Source: Desulfocucumis palustris (GTDB taxonomy: Bacteria > Bacillota > Desulfotomaculia > Desulfotomaculales > Desulfocucumaceae). From it: 64,000 nt of DNA. Location of the stretch: NCBI RefSeq assembly GCF_002933875.1, contig NZ_BFAV01000179.1, positions 1 through 64,000 of the forward strand, written 5' to 3'. Numbering within the stretch: position 1 is the first letter of the stretch; every line of letters begins with the position of its first letter. The notes beneath the pieces were generated by a model. It saw nothing but the letters and a program-made list of their open reading frames with translations, did no database searches and had not been told where the DNA came from. A program made the translations under genes and the position numbers. Positions 39,741-47,560 of the stretch are shown piece by piece.

Positions 39741-39995
39741 TTATTTACAACCTCACGAAGGAATGTCCCGTCTAAGGTCAGGGGACACACCTTCTTCGGC
39801 TACCGCCTTAAGTTCAGGGAAACGCCTTCTTTGGCCGGTATCTATCCCCTGCTTATTTACAACTTCACGAAGGAATGTCCCGTCTAAGGTCAGGGGACAC
39901 ACCTTCTTCGGCTATCACCTTAAGTTCAGGGGATACGCCTTCTTTGGCCGGTAGCTATCCCCTGCTTATTTACAACCTCACGAAGGAATGTCCCC
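39741..39995. repeat. 112/113-bp tandem repeat with GTCCC/GGGGACA hairpins
   Basis: Units begin at 39741, 39853 and 39966 with TTATTTACAAC(C/T)TCACGAAGG. Two are complete and the third is partial. Inside each, GAAGG..TGTCCC pairs with GGGACA..CCTTC. The array fills the mntP upstream gap, and no gene is seen in it. Confidence 0.95.
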
Positions 39996-40004
39996 ATTAT
40001 ATAT

Positions 40005-41081
40005 CTATTCGTGAAGCTGTCCTGTATTAATTATTTTTCCCGCGGCCCGGCGCAATCGGTTGGCAACGGCCAGCCCGACCCCCCGGGGCTCGACACCCTC
40101 GGCCAGAATTAAATCCACTCCCAGTTGGTCCAGGCGGCGGAGGGCCGCATACAGTTTAGAAGCTGTTTCCCCGGGCTCGCCCCCGGCGCCGGCGCCGACC
40201 ACGGCGGCCCCGGGGTACAGGCCGGCATTTTCCTCCCGGCAGAGGACGCCTACCCGTTTGCCCCGGAGCAGGTTTTCCTCCAACATTTGCCTGACTATCC
40301 CCGTCACCCGGGACGGTGTGCCCTCCACCAACACCAGAGGAGCGGCGGGAGCGTAGTGACGGTATTTCATCCCGGGAGAACGCGGTTTTCCCGGGATGAC
40401 GGCACCCGGCTCCAGGGACGGGTCCAGCAGTATTCTGCCGGTAACGGACTCAATCTGCCCGGGGGTGATTCCCCCGGGTCGCAGCAATACAGGTGTCTCC
40501 CCGGATAAATCAACAACCGTGGATTCAACTCCCAGCCCTGCCGGGCCGCCGTCCAATATGGCGTCAAGGCGCCCGGAAAGGTCATTTCTGACATGCTCCG
40601 CGGTGGTAGGGCTGGGGCGCCCGGAAAGGTTGGCACTGGGCGCGGCCACCGGAACACCGGCAGCCCGGATCAGCGCCAGGGCCACAGGATGATCCGGCAT
40701 GCGCAGGGCCAGCGTGTCCAGCCCGGCGGTAACCTTTTTGGCCGCCACCCCTCCGTCCCTTAGTATAACCGTCAGGGGGCCCGGCCAGAATTTTTCCATC
40801 AGCCCGGCGGCCCGGGCCGGAACCCCGGAAACAAGCTCCCAAACCCTGTCCATGTCCGCCACGTGAACTATCAGGGGATTGTCCTGGGGCCTGCCCTTGG
40901 CCCTGAATATTCCTTCAACGGCGTTGTCGTCCAGGGCGCTGGCCCCCAGACCGTATACGGTTTCCGTGGGAAACGCCACCAGGCCGCCGTTTCGGATAAT
41001 TTCACCGGCCTGGCGAATAATCCCGGGATCGGGTTCTTTACCGTCAACAACCCAATATTTTGTTTGTATATTCTTTTCCAT
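40005..41081 (-). CDS. ywlC: L-threonylcarbamoyladenylate synthase (Sua5/YwlC)
   Basis: The protein has 358 residues, the longer Sua5 form. The YrdC domain (about 10-215) shows FPTETVYGLGASAL, IFRAKGRPQDNPLIVHV and APSANLSGRPSPTTAEHV. The C-terminal Sua5 domain (about 240-355) has SPGMKYRHYAPAAPL. It makes threonylcarbamoyl-AMP for the tRNA t6A modification. A GGGGTAG site precedes the ATG. Gene order matches B. subtilis. Confidence 0.96.
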   Translation of the reverse strand: MEKNIQTKYWVVDGKEPDPGIIRQAGEIIRNGGLVAFPTETVYGLGASALDDNAVEGIFRAKGRPQDNPLIVHVADMDRVWELVSGVPARAAGLMEKFWPGPLTVILRDGGVAAKKVTAGLDTLALRMPDHPVALALIRAAGVPVAAPSANLSGRPSPTTAEHVRNDLSGRLDAILDGGPAGLGVESTVVDLSGETPVLLRPGGITPGQIESVTGRILLDPSLEPGAVIPGKPRSPGMKYRHYAPAAPLVLVEGTPSRVTGIVRQMLEENLLRGKRVGVLCREENAGLYPGAAVVGAGAGGEPGETASKLYAALRRLDQLGVDLILAEGVEPRGVGLAVANRLRRAAGKIINTGQLHE

Positions 41082-41249
41082 AAATTACTACCCCATGCTT
41101 TTCCTGTTGGGTAGTTTAACACAACGTGCCCGGTTTTAAAATATCGGGTTTCCCCCGGGCAACAATATAGCGCCGTTTTTTTAGTATTTTTTATTAAGGG
41201 AGGGAATAACCATAGCTTGTAAGCAATTATTATTTCCGGGGGTGTTCCG

Positions 41250-41924
41250 GTGGATTTATTCTGGGGAATGATATCGGCTCTGGGTCTGGGAGCGCTGCAC
41301 GCCCTGGAGCCGGGACACGGAAAGAGTGTTATGGGAGCCTATCTGGCCGTTTCAGGCTCACGGATTTCGGATGCCCTGACCCTGGGCATAGCCTCGGCTG
41401 CCACCCACACCCTGGTGGTTATCACCCTGGCCTTCCTGCTGGACAACGTTGTTGGGGCGGTTTCCACCGGAAACGGGGTTCCGGGGGAGCGGTTCGAGGG
41501 CTATTTAAAAATGTTTTCCGGAATTCTCATTGTGATAATTGGTTTTGGCATGCTGGGCAGGCTCCGGAAGAAGGCCCCCTGCGGCTGCTGCCATCATGGC
41601 AATACCTTGCGGCCCGGTTCTTCCAGGGCCAGCGCGCTGCTGGTGGGAATCAGCAACGGATTGATGCCCTGCCCCGGGGCGCTGGCGGTTCTGCTAATGT
41701 CACTGAGCGCGGGAAAAATAGCCAAGGGCATCTGGCTGGTGCTGGCCTTCGGCATAGGGGGCGCCGCAGCGCTGGTGACGGTGGGCCTGGTGTTTGTGAA
41801 GGCGTCTTCCCTGCTGAAAAAACTGCCCGGGGACGGCACGGGCAGGGGGCTGACCCTGGCCAGCGCCTGCCTGATTATGACCATAGGATTTTTTACGGTG
41901 CTGAACGGCGTGAAAAATATTTAG
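41250..41924 (+). CDS. NicO/RcnA-like or TauE-like metal/anion membrane exporter
   Basis: The protein has 224 residues from GTG 41250 with GGGGGTG upstream. Six membrane helices. The first carries ALHALEPGHGKSVMGAYL, the His/Asp-Glu type signature of the NicO (nickel/cobalt) family, and the fourth has GISNGLMPCPGALAVLL. A CGCCHHGN loop between them could bind metal. RcnA-like nickel/cobalt efflux is the best guess. It is on the plus strand, out of line with the surrounding core genes, so it may be an insertion. Its end overlaps the prmC end by 4 bp. Confidence 0.78.
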   Translation: MDLFWGMISALGLGALHALEPGHGKSVMGAYLAVSGSRISDALTLGIASAATHTLVVITLAFLLDNVVGAVSTGNGVPGERFEGYLKMFSGILIVIIGFGMLGRLRKKAPCGCCHHGNTLRPGSSRASALLVGISNGLMPCPGALAVLLMSLSAGKIAKGIWLVLAFGIGGAAALVTVGLVFVKASSLLKKLPGDGTGRGLTLASACLIMTIGFFTVLNGVKNI

Positions 41925-42880
41925 CCAAAACTGGCGGCCACAAGCCTTTCCCGGCCGGCCAGGTCGAGCAAAATCCCGGCCTGCCGGGTGCGGCAGGGCG
42001 ACAGTTCCCAGGGGCCCTTGCCGCCATTGCCACAGGCTGAACCGTCCCCCGGCAACACCGTTTGAGTTAACTTTTCCCCCTGGCCGGGAGCTATCTCCAT
42101 GAGCAGCGTTCCCCCGGGACGAAGAAAGCTTTCTGCCATGGGAATAAGCCGGCGGTAGAAATCCAGCCCGTCGTGTCCCCCGTCCAGGGCGGTATGCGGC
42201 TCGTACAGGCCTACGTCGGGCATGAGCCCGGGTATTTCTCCGGACGGCACGTAGGGAAGGTTGGCGGCTATTAAATCCACAGCCCCTCTGATTTCCCCGG
42301 GCAACGGCCCAAGCAAATCCCCGCATAGAAAAACTATCCTGTCCGCCACACCGTGTCTTTGGGCGTTAACCCGGGCCACGGAAAGGGCTTCCAGGGATAT
42401 ATCCAGGGCATAAACTTTTGCCCCGGGCAGCCGGCCGGCCAGGCTTACGGCTATGGCTCCGCTGCCCGTGCCAACGTCCACTATGCGACAGGGGGACGGT
42501 TCTCTGTCGCAATTAGCAAAGGATGTACGGGAGGGAAATAATTCTCCCCGGCTCCCGGAAAAATGCGACACGGAGAACCGTCCCCTTGTCGCAATTGCGG
42601 CCAAGGCAGCCTCCACCAGCAACTCCGTTTCCGGCCGGGGTATCAGAACATCGGGGGTTACGGTAAAATCAAGCCCCATGAATTCCTTCACGCCGGTGAT
42701 ATAGGCCACCGGCTCACCCCGCCCCCTGCGTTCCACCAGGGAAAAATACCTTTGACCGGCTTCCGGGTTCAAGTCCTTATAGCTGTTGACATAAAGGCCC
42801 ACCCGCTCCATTCCCAGGCAGTGGGCCAGCAGCACCTCCGCGTCCAGGCGGGGGGAGTCCATTCCCTTTTCTTTTAACAT
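41921..42880 (-). CDS. prmC: Release factor glutamine methyltransferase PrmC, with in-frame hairpin insertions
   Basis: The ATG at 42880 gives 319 residues. Family motifs: AYITGVKEFMGLDFTV, LIPRPETELLVEAAL, SAM motif IVDVGTGSGAIAVSLA, the catalytic NLPYVP and the closing LLDLAGRERLVAA. It methylates the Gln of the GGQ motif in RF1/RF2; prfA lies upstream beyond a VapB-like gene. Two oddities: about 30 extra residues before the SAM motif and about 20 near the C-terminus coincide with GGGGACGGTTCT hairpins, and 13 in-frame upstream codons look like the missing N-terminus (QLKEALNRAAL) but begin with GTT, not a start codon, 6 nt from AGGAG. Activity is uncertain. Confidence 0.9.
   Translation of the reverse strand: MLKEKGMDSPRLDAEVLLAHCLGMERVGLYVNSYKDLNPEAGQRYFSLVERRGRGEPVAYITGVKEFMGLDFTVTPDVLIPRPETELLVEAALAAIATRGRFSVSHFSGSRGELFPSRTSFANCDREPSPCRIVDVGTGSGAIAVSLAGRLPGAKVYALDISLEALSVARVNAQRHGVADRIVFLCGDLLGPLPGEIRGAVDLIAANLPYVPSGEIPGLMPDVGLYEPHTALDGGHDGLDFYRRLIPMAESFLRPGGTLLMEIAPGQGEKLTQTVLPGDGSACGNGGKGPWELSPCRTRQAGILLDLAGRERLVAASFG
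42027..42055. repeat. Hairpin inside prmC (TTGCC stem)
   Basis: TTGCC and GGCAA arms around a loop containing GAACCGTCCCC. It encodes part of an extra segment near the PrmC C-terminus. Confidence 0.7.
42485..42592. repeat. Inverted hairpin pair inside prmC, class C (GCGACA stems)
   Basis: The first hairpin is GCGACAG, GGGGACGGTTCT, CTGTCGC (42485-42510, perfect). The second is GCGACA ... AGAACCGTCCCC ... TGTCGC (42565-42592), in opposite orientation. Each is followed by AATT. The pair and its 54-bp centre read through in frame in prmC. Confidence 0.92.
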
Positions 42881-42944
42881 TAAGGCCGCCCTGTTAAGCG
42901 CTTCCTTTAATTGCGTAACCGTTCACTCCTATTGTTCAGGCAGA

Positions 42945-42995
42945 TTAAGGGTTATATTGACGAAGGTGCTCAATTAGGATACTTGTATCCAGCAA
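42945..42995 (-). pseudogene. Truncated VapC-like PIN toxin start
   Basis: Sixteen codons read LLDTSILIEHLRQYNP then stop, a typical PIN-domain N-terminus (LLDTSILI with the first Asp ligand) cut off by the prmC upstream region. The TTG at 42995 is 5 nt past the vapB-like stop at 43000, the expected coupling for vapBC. The rest of the toxin is absent. Confidence 0.65.
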
Positions 42996-42999
42996 TATA

Positions 43000-43278
43000 T
43001 CACTCAATTCCCAACACCTTCAGTCTCTTGGCATCCTCGTTCCTTAAACGGTGCACAAATTCCTCTCCGCTTTCCTCCATATCCTTCCAGGCGCCCGCGG
43101 TTTGGCTCAGCACTTCAAGGGGATTACACTTATTTTCATTTTTCTTTTCGGCGCTTATAATGATGGCGCCTTCTTCATCAACACTGACTCTTAATATATC
43201 GCCGGTCTTTATCCCAAGCTTTTTCCGCACTTCAACGGGCAATGTTATTTGACCTTTGGAAGATATTCTGGTTTCCAT
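43000..43278 (-). CDS. AbrB/SpoVT/VapB-type antitoxin or regulator
   Basis: The protein has 92 residues. The N-terminal swapped-hairpin domain is clear: TRISSKGQITLPVEVRKKLGIKTGDILRVSV. An acidic, Trp-containing C-terminal tail could bind a PIN toxin. AAGGGAGGGCG lies upstream. Only a truncated toxin remains downstream, so it is an orphan antitoxin in what looks like a decayed vapBC module inserted between prmC and prfA. Confidence 0.85.
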   Translation of the reverse strand: METRISSKGQITLPVEVRKKLGIKTGDILRVSVDEEGAIIISAEKKNENKCNPLEVLSQTAGAWKDMEESGEEFVHRLRNEDAKRLKVLGIE

Positions 43279-43388
43279 TATAATAAGCGCCCTCCCTTTC
43301 CGTCTTACTCAGCCTACTTCCCTTACTTAGTTTTACCGTATCATACGATGTTAGCATTATCAATATAATTGTTTTAATTAAAATTAAA

Positions 43389-43417
43389 CGGGGGACGGGC
43401 CTCAGACCCGTCCCCCG
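43389..43417 (-). terminator. GC-rich terminator after prfA
   Basis: CGGGGGACGGG and CCCGTCCCCCG form a perfect 11-bp stem with a 7-nt loop; TTTAATTTT follows on the minus strand. The stem contains GGGGACGG, the same string as the hairpin repeat core. Confidence 0.82.
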
Positions 43418-43432
43418 CGACATATGTCAATA

Positions 43433-44503
43433 TTATTGCTCTATACTCTTAAGCCTCTCCGCCTGGTCCGAGGTGATCAGGGCGTCGATGATTTCATCCA
43501 GGGAGCCCATCAATATCTCCGGGAGCCGGTGGGAGGTAAGTCCTATACGGTGATCGGTAACCCTGTTCTGGGGGAAATTGTAGGTGCGGATGCGTTCGCT
43601 ACGGTCGCCGCTGCCCACCTGGGATTTGCGCTCACTGGCAATTTTTTGCCTTTGCTCCTCCTGTAATTTGTCCAGAATCCTGGCTCTTAAAACCCGCATG
43701 GCCTTGTCCTTGTTTTTATGCTGGCTCTTTTCATCCTGGCAGGACACCACTATGCACGTGGGAATGTGAGTCAGCCTCACGGCGGACTGGGTGGTGTTCA
43801 CGGACTGGCCTCCCGGCCCGGTGGAACAAAAAAGATCGATTCGTATATCGTTGGGGTTGATGTCCACCTCCACTTCCTCCGCCTCGGGCAGCACCGCCAC
43901 GGTGGAGGCGGAAGTATGAATGCGCCCGCCGGACTCCGTGCTGGGAACCCTCTGCACCCGGTGGGTGCCGCTTTCAAACTTCAGGCGGCTGTACGCCCCC
44001 CTGCCCTCCACCATGAATACCACTTCCTTGAAACCGCCTATGTCGGTGTAGTTGGTATTCATAATGTCCGTTTTCCAGTTCTGCCGCTCGGCATAGCGGG
44101 TGTACATCCTGAAAAGGTCCGCGGCGAACAGGGCTGCTTCCTCCCCGCCGGTGCCGGCCCTTATCTCCACCAGAACGCTTTTTTCATCGTTGGGGTCCCT
44201 GGGCAGCAGAAGAACTTTAAGCCTGGTTTCCATGGCCTCTTTCTTTTCAGCCAGTTCCTCCAGCTCTGTATCCAGCAGTTCCTTTAATTCCGGGTCCGGC
44301 TTTTCCCCCAGCATTTCCCTGGCGTCCCGGATACCGCCCAGTATATTTTTATATTCCCTGTATACTCCCACCACTTCGGACAGATCAGAATGGCTTTTGA
44401 CGTACTGCTGCCAGCGGCCGTGGTCGGATATGACCTCGGGGTCCGCAATTATTTTTTCAAGTTCCTGGTACCGTTCCTCAATACTGGCCAGTTTATCTAA
44501 CAT
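43433..44503 (-). CDS. prfA: Peptide chain release factor 1
   Basis: The protein has 356 residues. The GGQ motif is in [15 protein letters not shown]. The stop-codon recognition tripeptide is PST in [17 protein letters not shown] (PxT class, so RF1). It terminates translation at UAA/UAG. GAGGAAG precedes the ATG. It overlaps the DUF1385 gene by 11 bp. Confidence 0.98.
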   Translation of the reverse strand: MLDKLASIEERYQELEKIIADPEVISDHGRWQQYVKSHSDLSEVVGVYREYKNILGGIRDAREMLGEKPDPELKELLDTELEELAEKKEAMETRLKVLLLPRDPNDEKSVLVEIRAGTGGEEAALFAADLFRMYTRYAERQNWKTDIMNTNYTDIGGFKEVVFMVEGRGAYSRLKFESGTHRVQRVPSTESGGRIHTSASTVAVLPEAEEVEVDINPNDIRIDLFCSTGPGGQSVNTTQSAVRLTHIPTCIVVSCQDEKSQHKNKDKAMRVLRARILDKLQEEQRQKIASERKSQVGSGDRSERIRTYNFPQNRVTDHRIGLTSHRLPEILMGSLDEIIDALITSDQAERLKSIEQ

Positions 44504-45374
44504 TGTAGTCTTCCTCGCTCTCCTTGCGCACGGCGTTAAACGCGGTTATGGCCACCTCCACCTGGCTGTCGTCCGGTTCCCCGGTGGTAAGCCCCTGCAG
44601 CCAGCGCCCCGGTGAAATCATTATACGGCAGAGCAGGTTGTCCGCGTACCTGGCGGACAACTTCAGCAATTCATAAGAAACCCCGGCCAGAACCGGCAGC
44701 AAAATCACCCTGGAGGCAATGCGCCAGAATAAGCCCTGATGACCCAGCAAGGAAAACAAGAATATACTCATTACCAGTACGATTAAAATGAAGCTGGTGC
44801 CGCACCTGGGGTGAAAGGTGGGGTATTTCTGAACGCCCGGCGCGGTGAGCTCTTCCCCCGCTTCATAGGCGTTAATTACCTTGTGCTCGGCCCCGTGATA
44901 CTGAAAAACCCTGCGTATGTCAGCCAGCCTGCCGATAACCGCCACATAACCCACAAACAGCAGCAGGCGAATGACACCCTCCACCAGGTTTTGGGCAATG
45001 CTGCCCTTCACAAAGGATTGCATTAGATGAGCCGCACCGGTGGGCAGCACCACGAAAAGCACAATAGCCAGCCCGAAGGCGAAAAGCATGGTAAGAACTA
45101 TTTCCGTTTTGCTTAGTTCCTCTTCCTCGCCCATGGCCTGGCTGGCGGAATAGCTAAGCGCCTCCAAGCCGACAACAAGAGATTCCACCAGGGCCACAAC
45201 CCCGCGGATTAAAGGCAATTTTAAAAAGGGATAGCGCTGGGTTATAGAGCCCACCGGTTTTTCATCCAGGGCAATGTCGCCTTCGGGACGCCGCACAGCC
45301 ACCGCCCGGGTGGCCGGCCCGCGCATCATTACGCCCTCAATAACCGCCTGCCCGCCATATTGAAATTCTGACAT
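44493..45374 (-). CDS. DUF1385 (YqhQ-like) membrane protein
   Basis: The protein has 293 residues. It begins [15 protein letters not shown], a family signature, and has four or five membrane helices plus the motif [19 protein letters not shown] followed by [10 protein letters not shown]. Function is not established. It lies between rpmE and prfA, a common place for this family in clostridia. Confidence 0.9.
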   Translation of the reverse strand: MSEFQYGGQAVIEGVMMRGPATRAVAVRRPEGDIALDEKPVGSITQRYPFLKLPLIRGVVALVESLVVGLEALSYSASQAMGEEEELSKTEIVLTMLFAFGLAIVLFVVLPTGAAHLMQSFVKGSIAQNLVEGVIRLLLFVGYVAVIGRLADIRRVFQYHGAEHKVINAYEAGEELTAPGVQKYPTFHPRCGTSFILIVLVMSIFLFSLLGHQGLFWRIASRVILLPVLAGVSYELLKLSARYADNLLCRIMISPGRWLQGLTTGEPDDSQVEVAITAFNAVRKESEEDYNVR

Positions 45375-45401
45375 GACTGTAAAACCCCTTATTAAACAAA
45401 T

Positions 45402-45421
45402 AGCAGAGCCCCAGCTCTGCT
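45402..45421 (-). terminator. Terminator after rpmE
   Basis: AGCAGAGC and GCTCTGCT form an 8-bp stem, with a T-rich tail on the minus strand. Confidence 0.8.
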
Positions 45422-45428
45422 AACTGCC

Positions 45429-45629
45429 TTATTTTAAGCCGTATTTCTTGCGGAAGCGGTCGGCCCTTCCGCCCACCTCCACCGTTCTCTGGGAGCCGGT
45501 GTAGAACGGGTGGCATTTGGAGCAAATTTCTACTTTTAGTTCTTTTTTGGTGGAAAGCGCTTCAAAGGTTGCGCCGCATACGCAGCTCACCTTGGCCGTG
45601 TTAACTTTGGGATGGATACCTTCTTTCAC
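45429..45629 (-). CDS. rpmE: 50S ribosomal protein L31 (zinc-binding type)
   Basis: The GTG at 45629 follows GAGGTGAT at the right distance and gives 66 residues, the normal L31 length; the ATG at 45647 is upstream of that site. [24 protein letters not shown] and [15 protein letters not shown] carry the four Cys of the Zn-containing C+ form. It is a structural protein of the large subunit. Confidence 0.96.
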   Translation of the reverse strand: MKEGIHPKVNTAKVSCVCGATFEALSTKKELKVEICSKCHPFYTGSQRTVEVGGRADRFRKKYGLK

Positions 45630-45787
45630 GGGGATCACCTCTTTCATGTAAGGGATATAATTTTGAATTCAATATGATTCACCGCCGGAGCAGTGATATC
45701 TGCCAGTTATAACACCGTATAATTATAGCATAGAGTTTCCATTGCCGCAAGAAATTTGATAAAAGCACATCCCCATTTTGCGACAGC

Positions 45788-47047
45788 TTAATCGGTACGG
45801 GACGCGGGGTGGGTAAAATTGCCCACTTTAAGTCCGGGAATTTGCCCGAACCTCTTTATTAATTCCGGAACGCCCATTATTTCTCCCTTTGCAGGGGGCA
45901 TCAGGCCGGTTAGCATATCGGGGTCTATATTCAGATTTCTGAGCTGGACCATATTTATATTGTATTTGCGAATAATGGTCTCCAGGGCGTCCATTTCTTC
46001 CTCCCTGTCGGTGAGACCGGGGAAGAGGAGCAGGTTCAACGACACCAGGACCCCGGCGGAGCGGGCGGCGGCGATGGAATTAAAAACATCGTCCAGCACG
46101 TACCCCCCGGGCCGGTAATAGGCATTGTAGACCTCCTGCCGGCCGCTTATTATGCTTACCCGGATGGAATCCAGCCCCGCCCGGCATGCTTCCCTGATTC
46201 CCTCCGTATACCCCGCGTTGGTGTTCATGTTGATGGTGCCGGCGGAAACCTCTCTTCTGACCCGCTGTATGGCTGCGACAACAGTTTCCCGGGCCAGTGA
46301 CGGTTCACCCTCGCAGCCCTGTCCGAAACTGATGATAGCGTCCCTTGTCCCGGACAGGTGGGGTACCGCTATATCCGCCACCTCCCCGGGGGTGGGGCTG
46401 AAAGTTATCCTGGACTGGGGCGACGGGCAGCACTGGGAGGGCTGCAGGGATATGCAGCCAATACAGCGGGCGTTGCAGGTGGGTGAAACCGGGACGCCCC
46501 CCTCCCAGCGCCGGTAAAATATGTTCTGGGCGGTAAAGCAGCCGTACTCCAGGGAGCAATGGGCAAGCTGTTTCAGTATGCGGTTTTCCGGGTGCTCTTT
46601 TTGCTTTTCCCGGATCAGCTCCGGCAGCCGGGCAGTATTGTAATGCCTGGGGTTCCAGCGGTACGGGTCGTCGGTGCGGAGAGCCGCCACATATGGCTTC
46701 CCCCGCCGCCAGGCCACCGCCGCGTACCCAAATAAAGGAAGAGGTTTATCCGACCCTTTGCGGCGGTATGCCGGCAGCAAGGTGCGGGTATAGCCCTGGG
46801 GCAGGAGCGCCCCCACGGCAAAGACAGGGTCACCGGAACGGTCCCTTTCCATTAGGACAAATTTACCCTTTCTATCCATCCCTGCCGGGTGGCCGCCGGG
46901 TATCATAACCAGAGTGGCCCCCTCCGGCAGTTCCTCCATGTCGCCATCCTCCGGCTCCACGAACATGTCCCCGGTACGGCCCAGGGCCAGTAAACCGGGG
47001 TGATCGTAGAAACATCCCCGGGAGTCGGCATAAATCATACGATACAT
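45788..47047 (-). CDS. Radical SAM protein of unknown substrate
   Basis: ATG 47047 follows CGAGGT; longer frames add an unlikely tail. The protein has 419 residues. The [4Fe-4S] motif CNARCIGC (CxxxCxxC) lies unusually late, near residue 205, after a 200-residue N-terminal domain (DRKGKFVLMERDRSGDPVFAVGALLPQG). Downstream are FGQGCEGEP, NMNTNAGYTEGIREACRAGLDSIRVS and NLLLFPGLTD, typical of the MoaA/NifB-like radical SAM barrel. The reaction is unknown. Its TAA is 1 bp from a partial class-C repeat (CTGTCGC...GGGGA). Confidence 0.88.
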   Translation of the reverse strand: MYRMIYADSRGCFYDHPGLLALGRTGDMFVEPEDGDMEELPEGATLVMIPGGHPAGMDRKGKFVLMERDRSGDPVFAVGALLPQGYTRTLLPAYRRKGSDKPLPLFGYAAVAWRRGKPYVAALRTDDPYRWNPRHYNTARLPELIREKQKEHPENRILKQLAHCSLEYGCFTAQNIFYRRWEGGVPVSPTCNARCIGCISLQPSQCCPSPQSRITFSPTPGEVADIAVPHLSGTRDAIISFGQGCEGEPSLARETVVAAIQRVRREVSAGTINMNTNAGYTEGIREACRAGLDSIRVSIISGRQEVYNAYYRPGGYVLDDVFNSIAAARSAGVLVSLNLLLFPGLTDREEEMDALETIIRKYNINMVQLRNLNIDPDMLTGLMPPAKGEIMGVPELIKRFGQIPGLKVGNFTHPASRTD

Positions 47048-47129
47048 AATAAACCTCGAATTATTAATATTAAACGCAAAAATATAATAGGCCGCCGACA
47101 AAATATTGTCAACAGCCTCAGCAAGTCAA

Positions 47130-47160
47130 GTGAGTCAAGGGGACGGTTCTCTTGACTCAC
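47130..47160. repeat. Hairpin, class B (GTGAGTCAAG stem)
   Basis: A perfect 10-bp stem GTGAGTCAAG/CTTGACTCAC around GGGACGGTTCT. It lies just upstream of the radical SAM start; a degenerate copy (AGTC..GGGACGATCC..GACT) follows at 47170-47196. Confidence 0.95.
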
Positions 47161-47251
47161 CCTTCAAATGAGTCGCAGGGACGATCCTTTTGACTGGCCT
47201 TTCAAATAAGTTAAGTGCCTGGCACCTAAAATCAAAATCAGGCGCGATTTT

Positions 47252-47370
47252 GCTACATTTAGACAATAAATATAGACAATCGGCTTTTATATTGCTAACC
47301 TTGGGGTGTACGCTTTAGGAGGGCCATAGACCGCGCTACCGCCAGCCGGCGCTTATATGGCCCCTTTTTT
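47252..47370 (+). ncRNA. Possible plus-strand small RNA ending in a terminator
   Basis: A hairpin GGGCCATA (47321-47328) / TATGGCCC (47356-47363) is followed by a T-run on the plus strand, but no plus-strand gene ends here. A TTGCTA ... TATAGA pair upstream could be a promoter. The RNA family was not recognised. The rest of the 47048-47557 gap holds hairpin repeats and a TGCCTGGCA palindrome near 47216. Confidence 0.35.
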
Positions 47371-47399
47371 CTTATACCGTTCCTTCGACGGTTCTTCGA

Positions 47400-47417
47400 T
47401 GAGTCAGGGGACGGTTA
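47400..47417. repeat. Half copy of the class B hairpin
   Basis: TGAGTCA followed by GGGGACGGTTA; the right arm is missing and a second GGGGACAATCGG follows. Confidence 0.6.
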
Positions 47418-47531
47418 TTAAAGGGGACAATCGGAAGTTTTGCGCGGAAAAGGCTCAACCGGCGGATATTCACTGCCTGTTGAGCCTTAACAATGTTTAC
47501 GCAAAAACCAAATGCGCAAAATTTATTCAAG

Positions 47532-47560
47532 TGAGTCAGAAGAACCGTCCCCTTGACTCA
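47532..47560. repeat. Hairpin, class B, overlapping the M23 peptidase stop codon
   Basis: TGAGTCA and TGACTCA arms around AGAACCGTCCCC, in reverse orientation to the copy at 47130. On the minus strand its first three bases, TGA, are the stop codon of the peptidase gene. Confidence 0.93.

Noticed and set aside
43389..43417. GGGGACGG stem after prfA as another mobile hairpin
   Set aside because: Here the GGGGAC string is in the stem, not the loop, and a T-run follows, so a normal terminator explains it.
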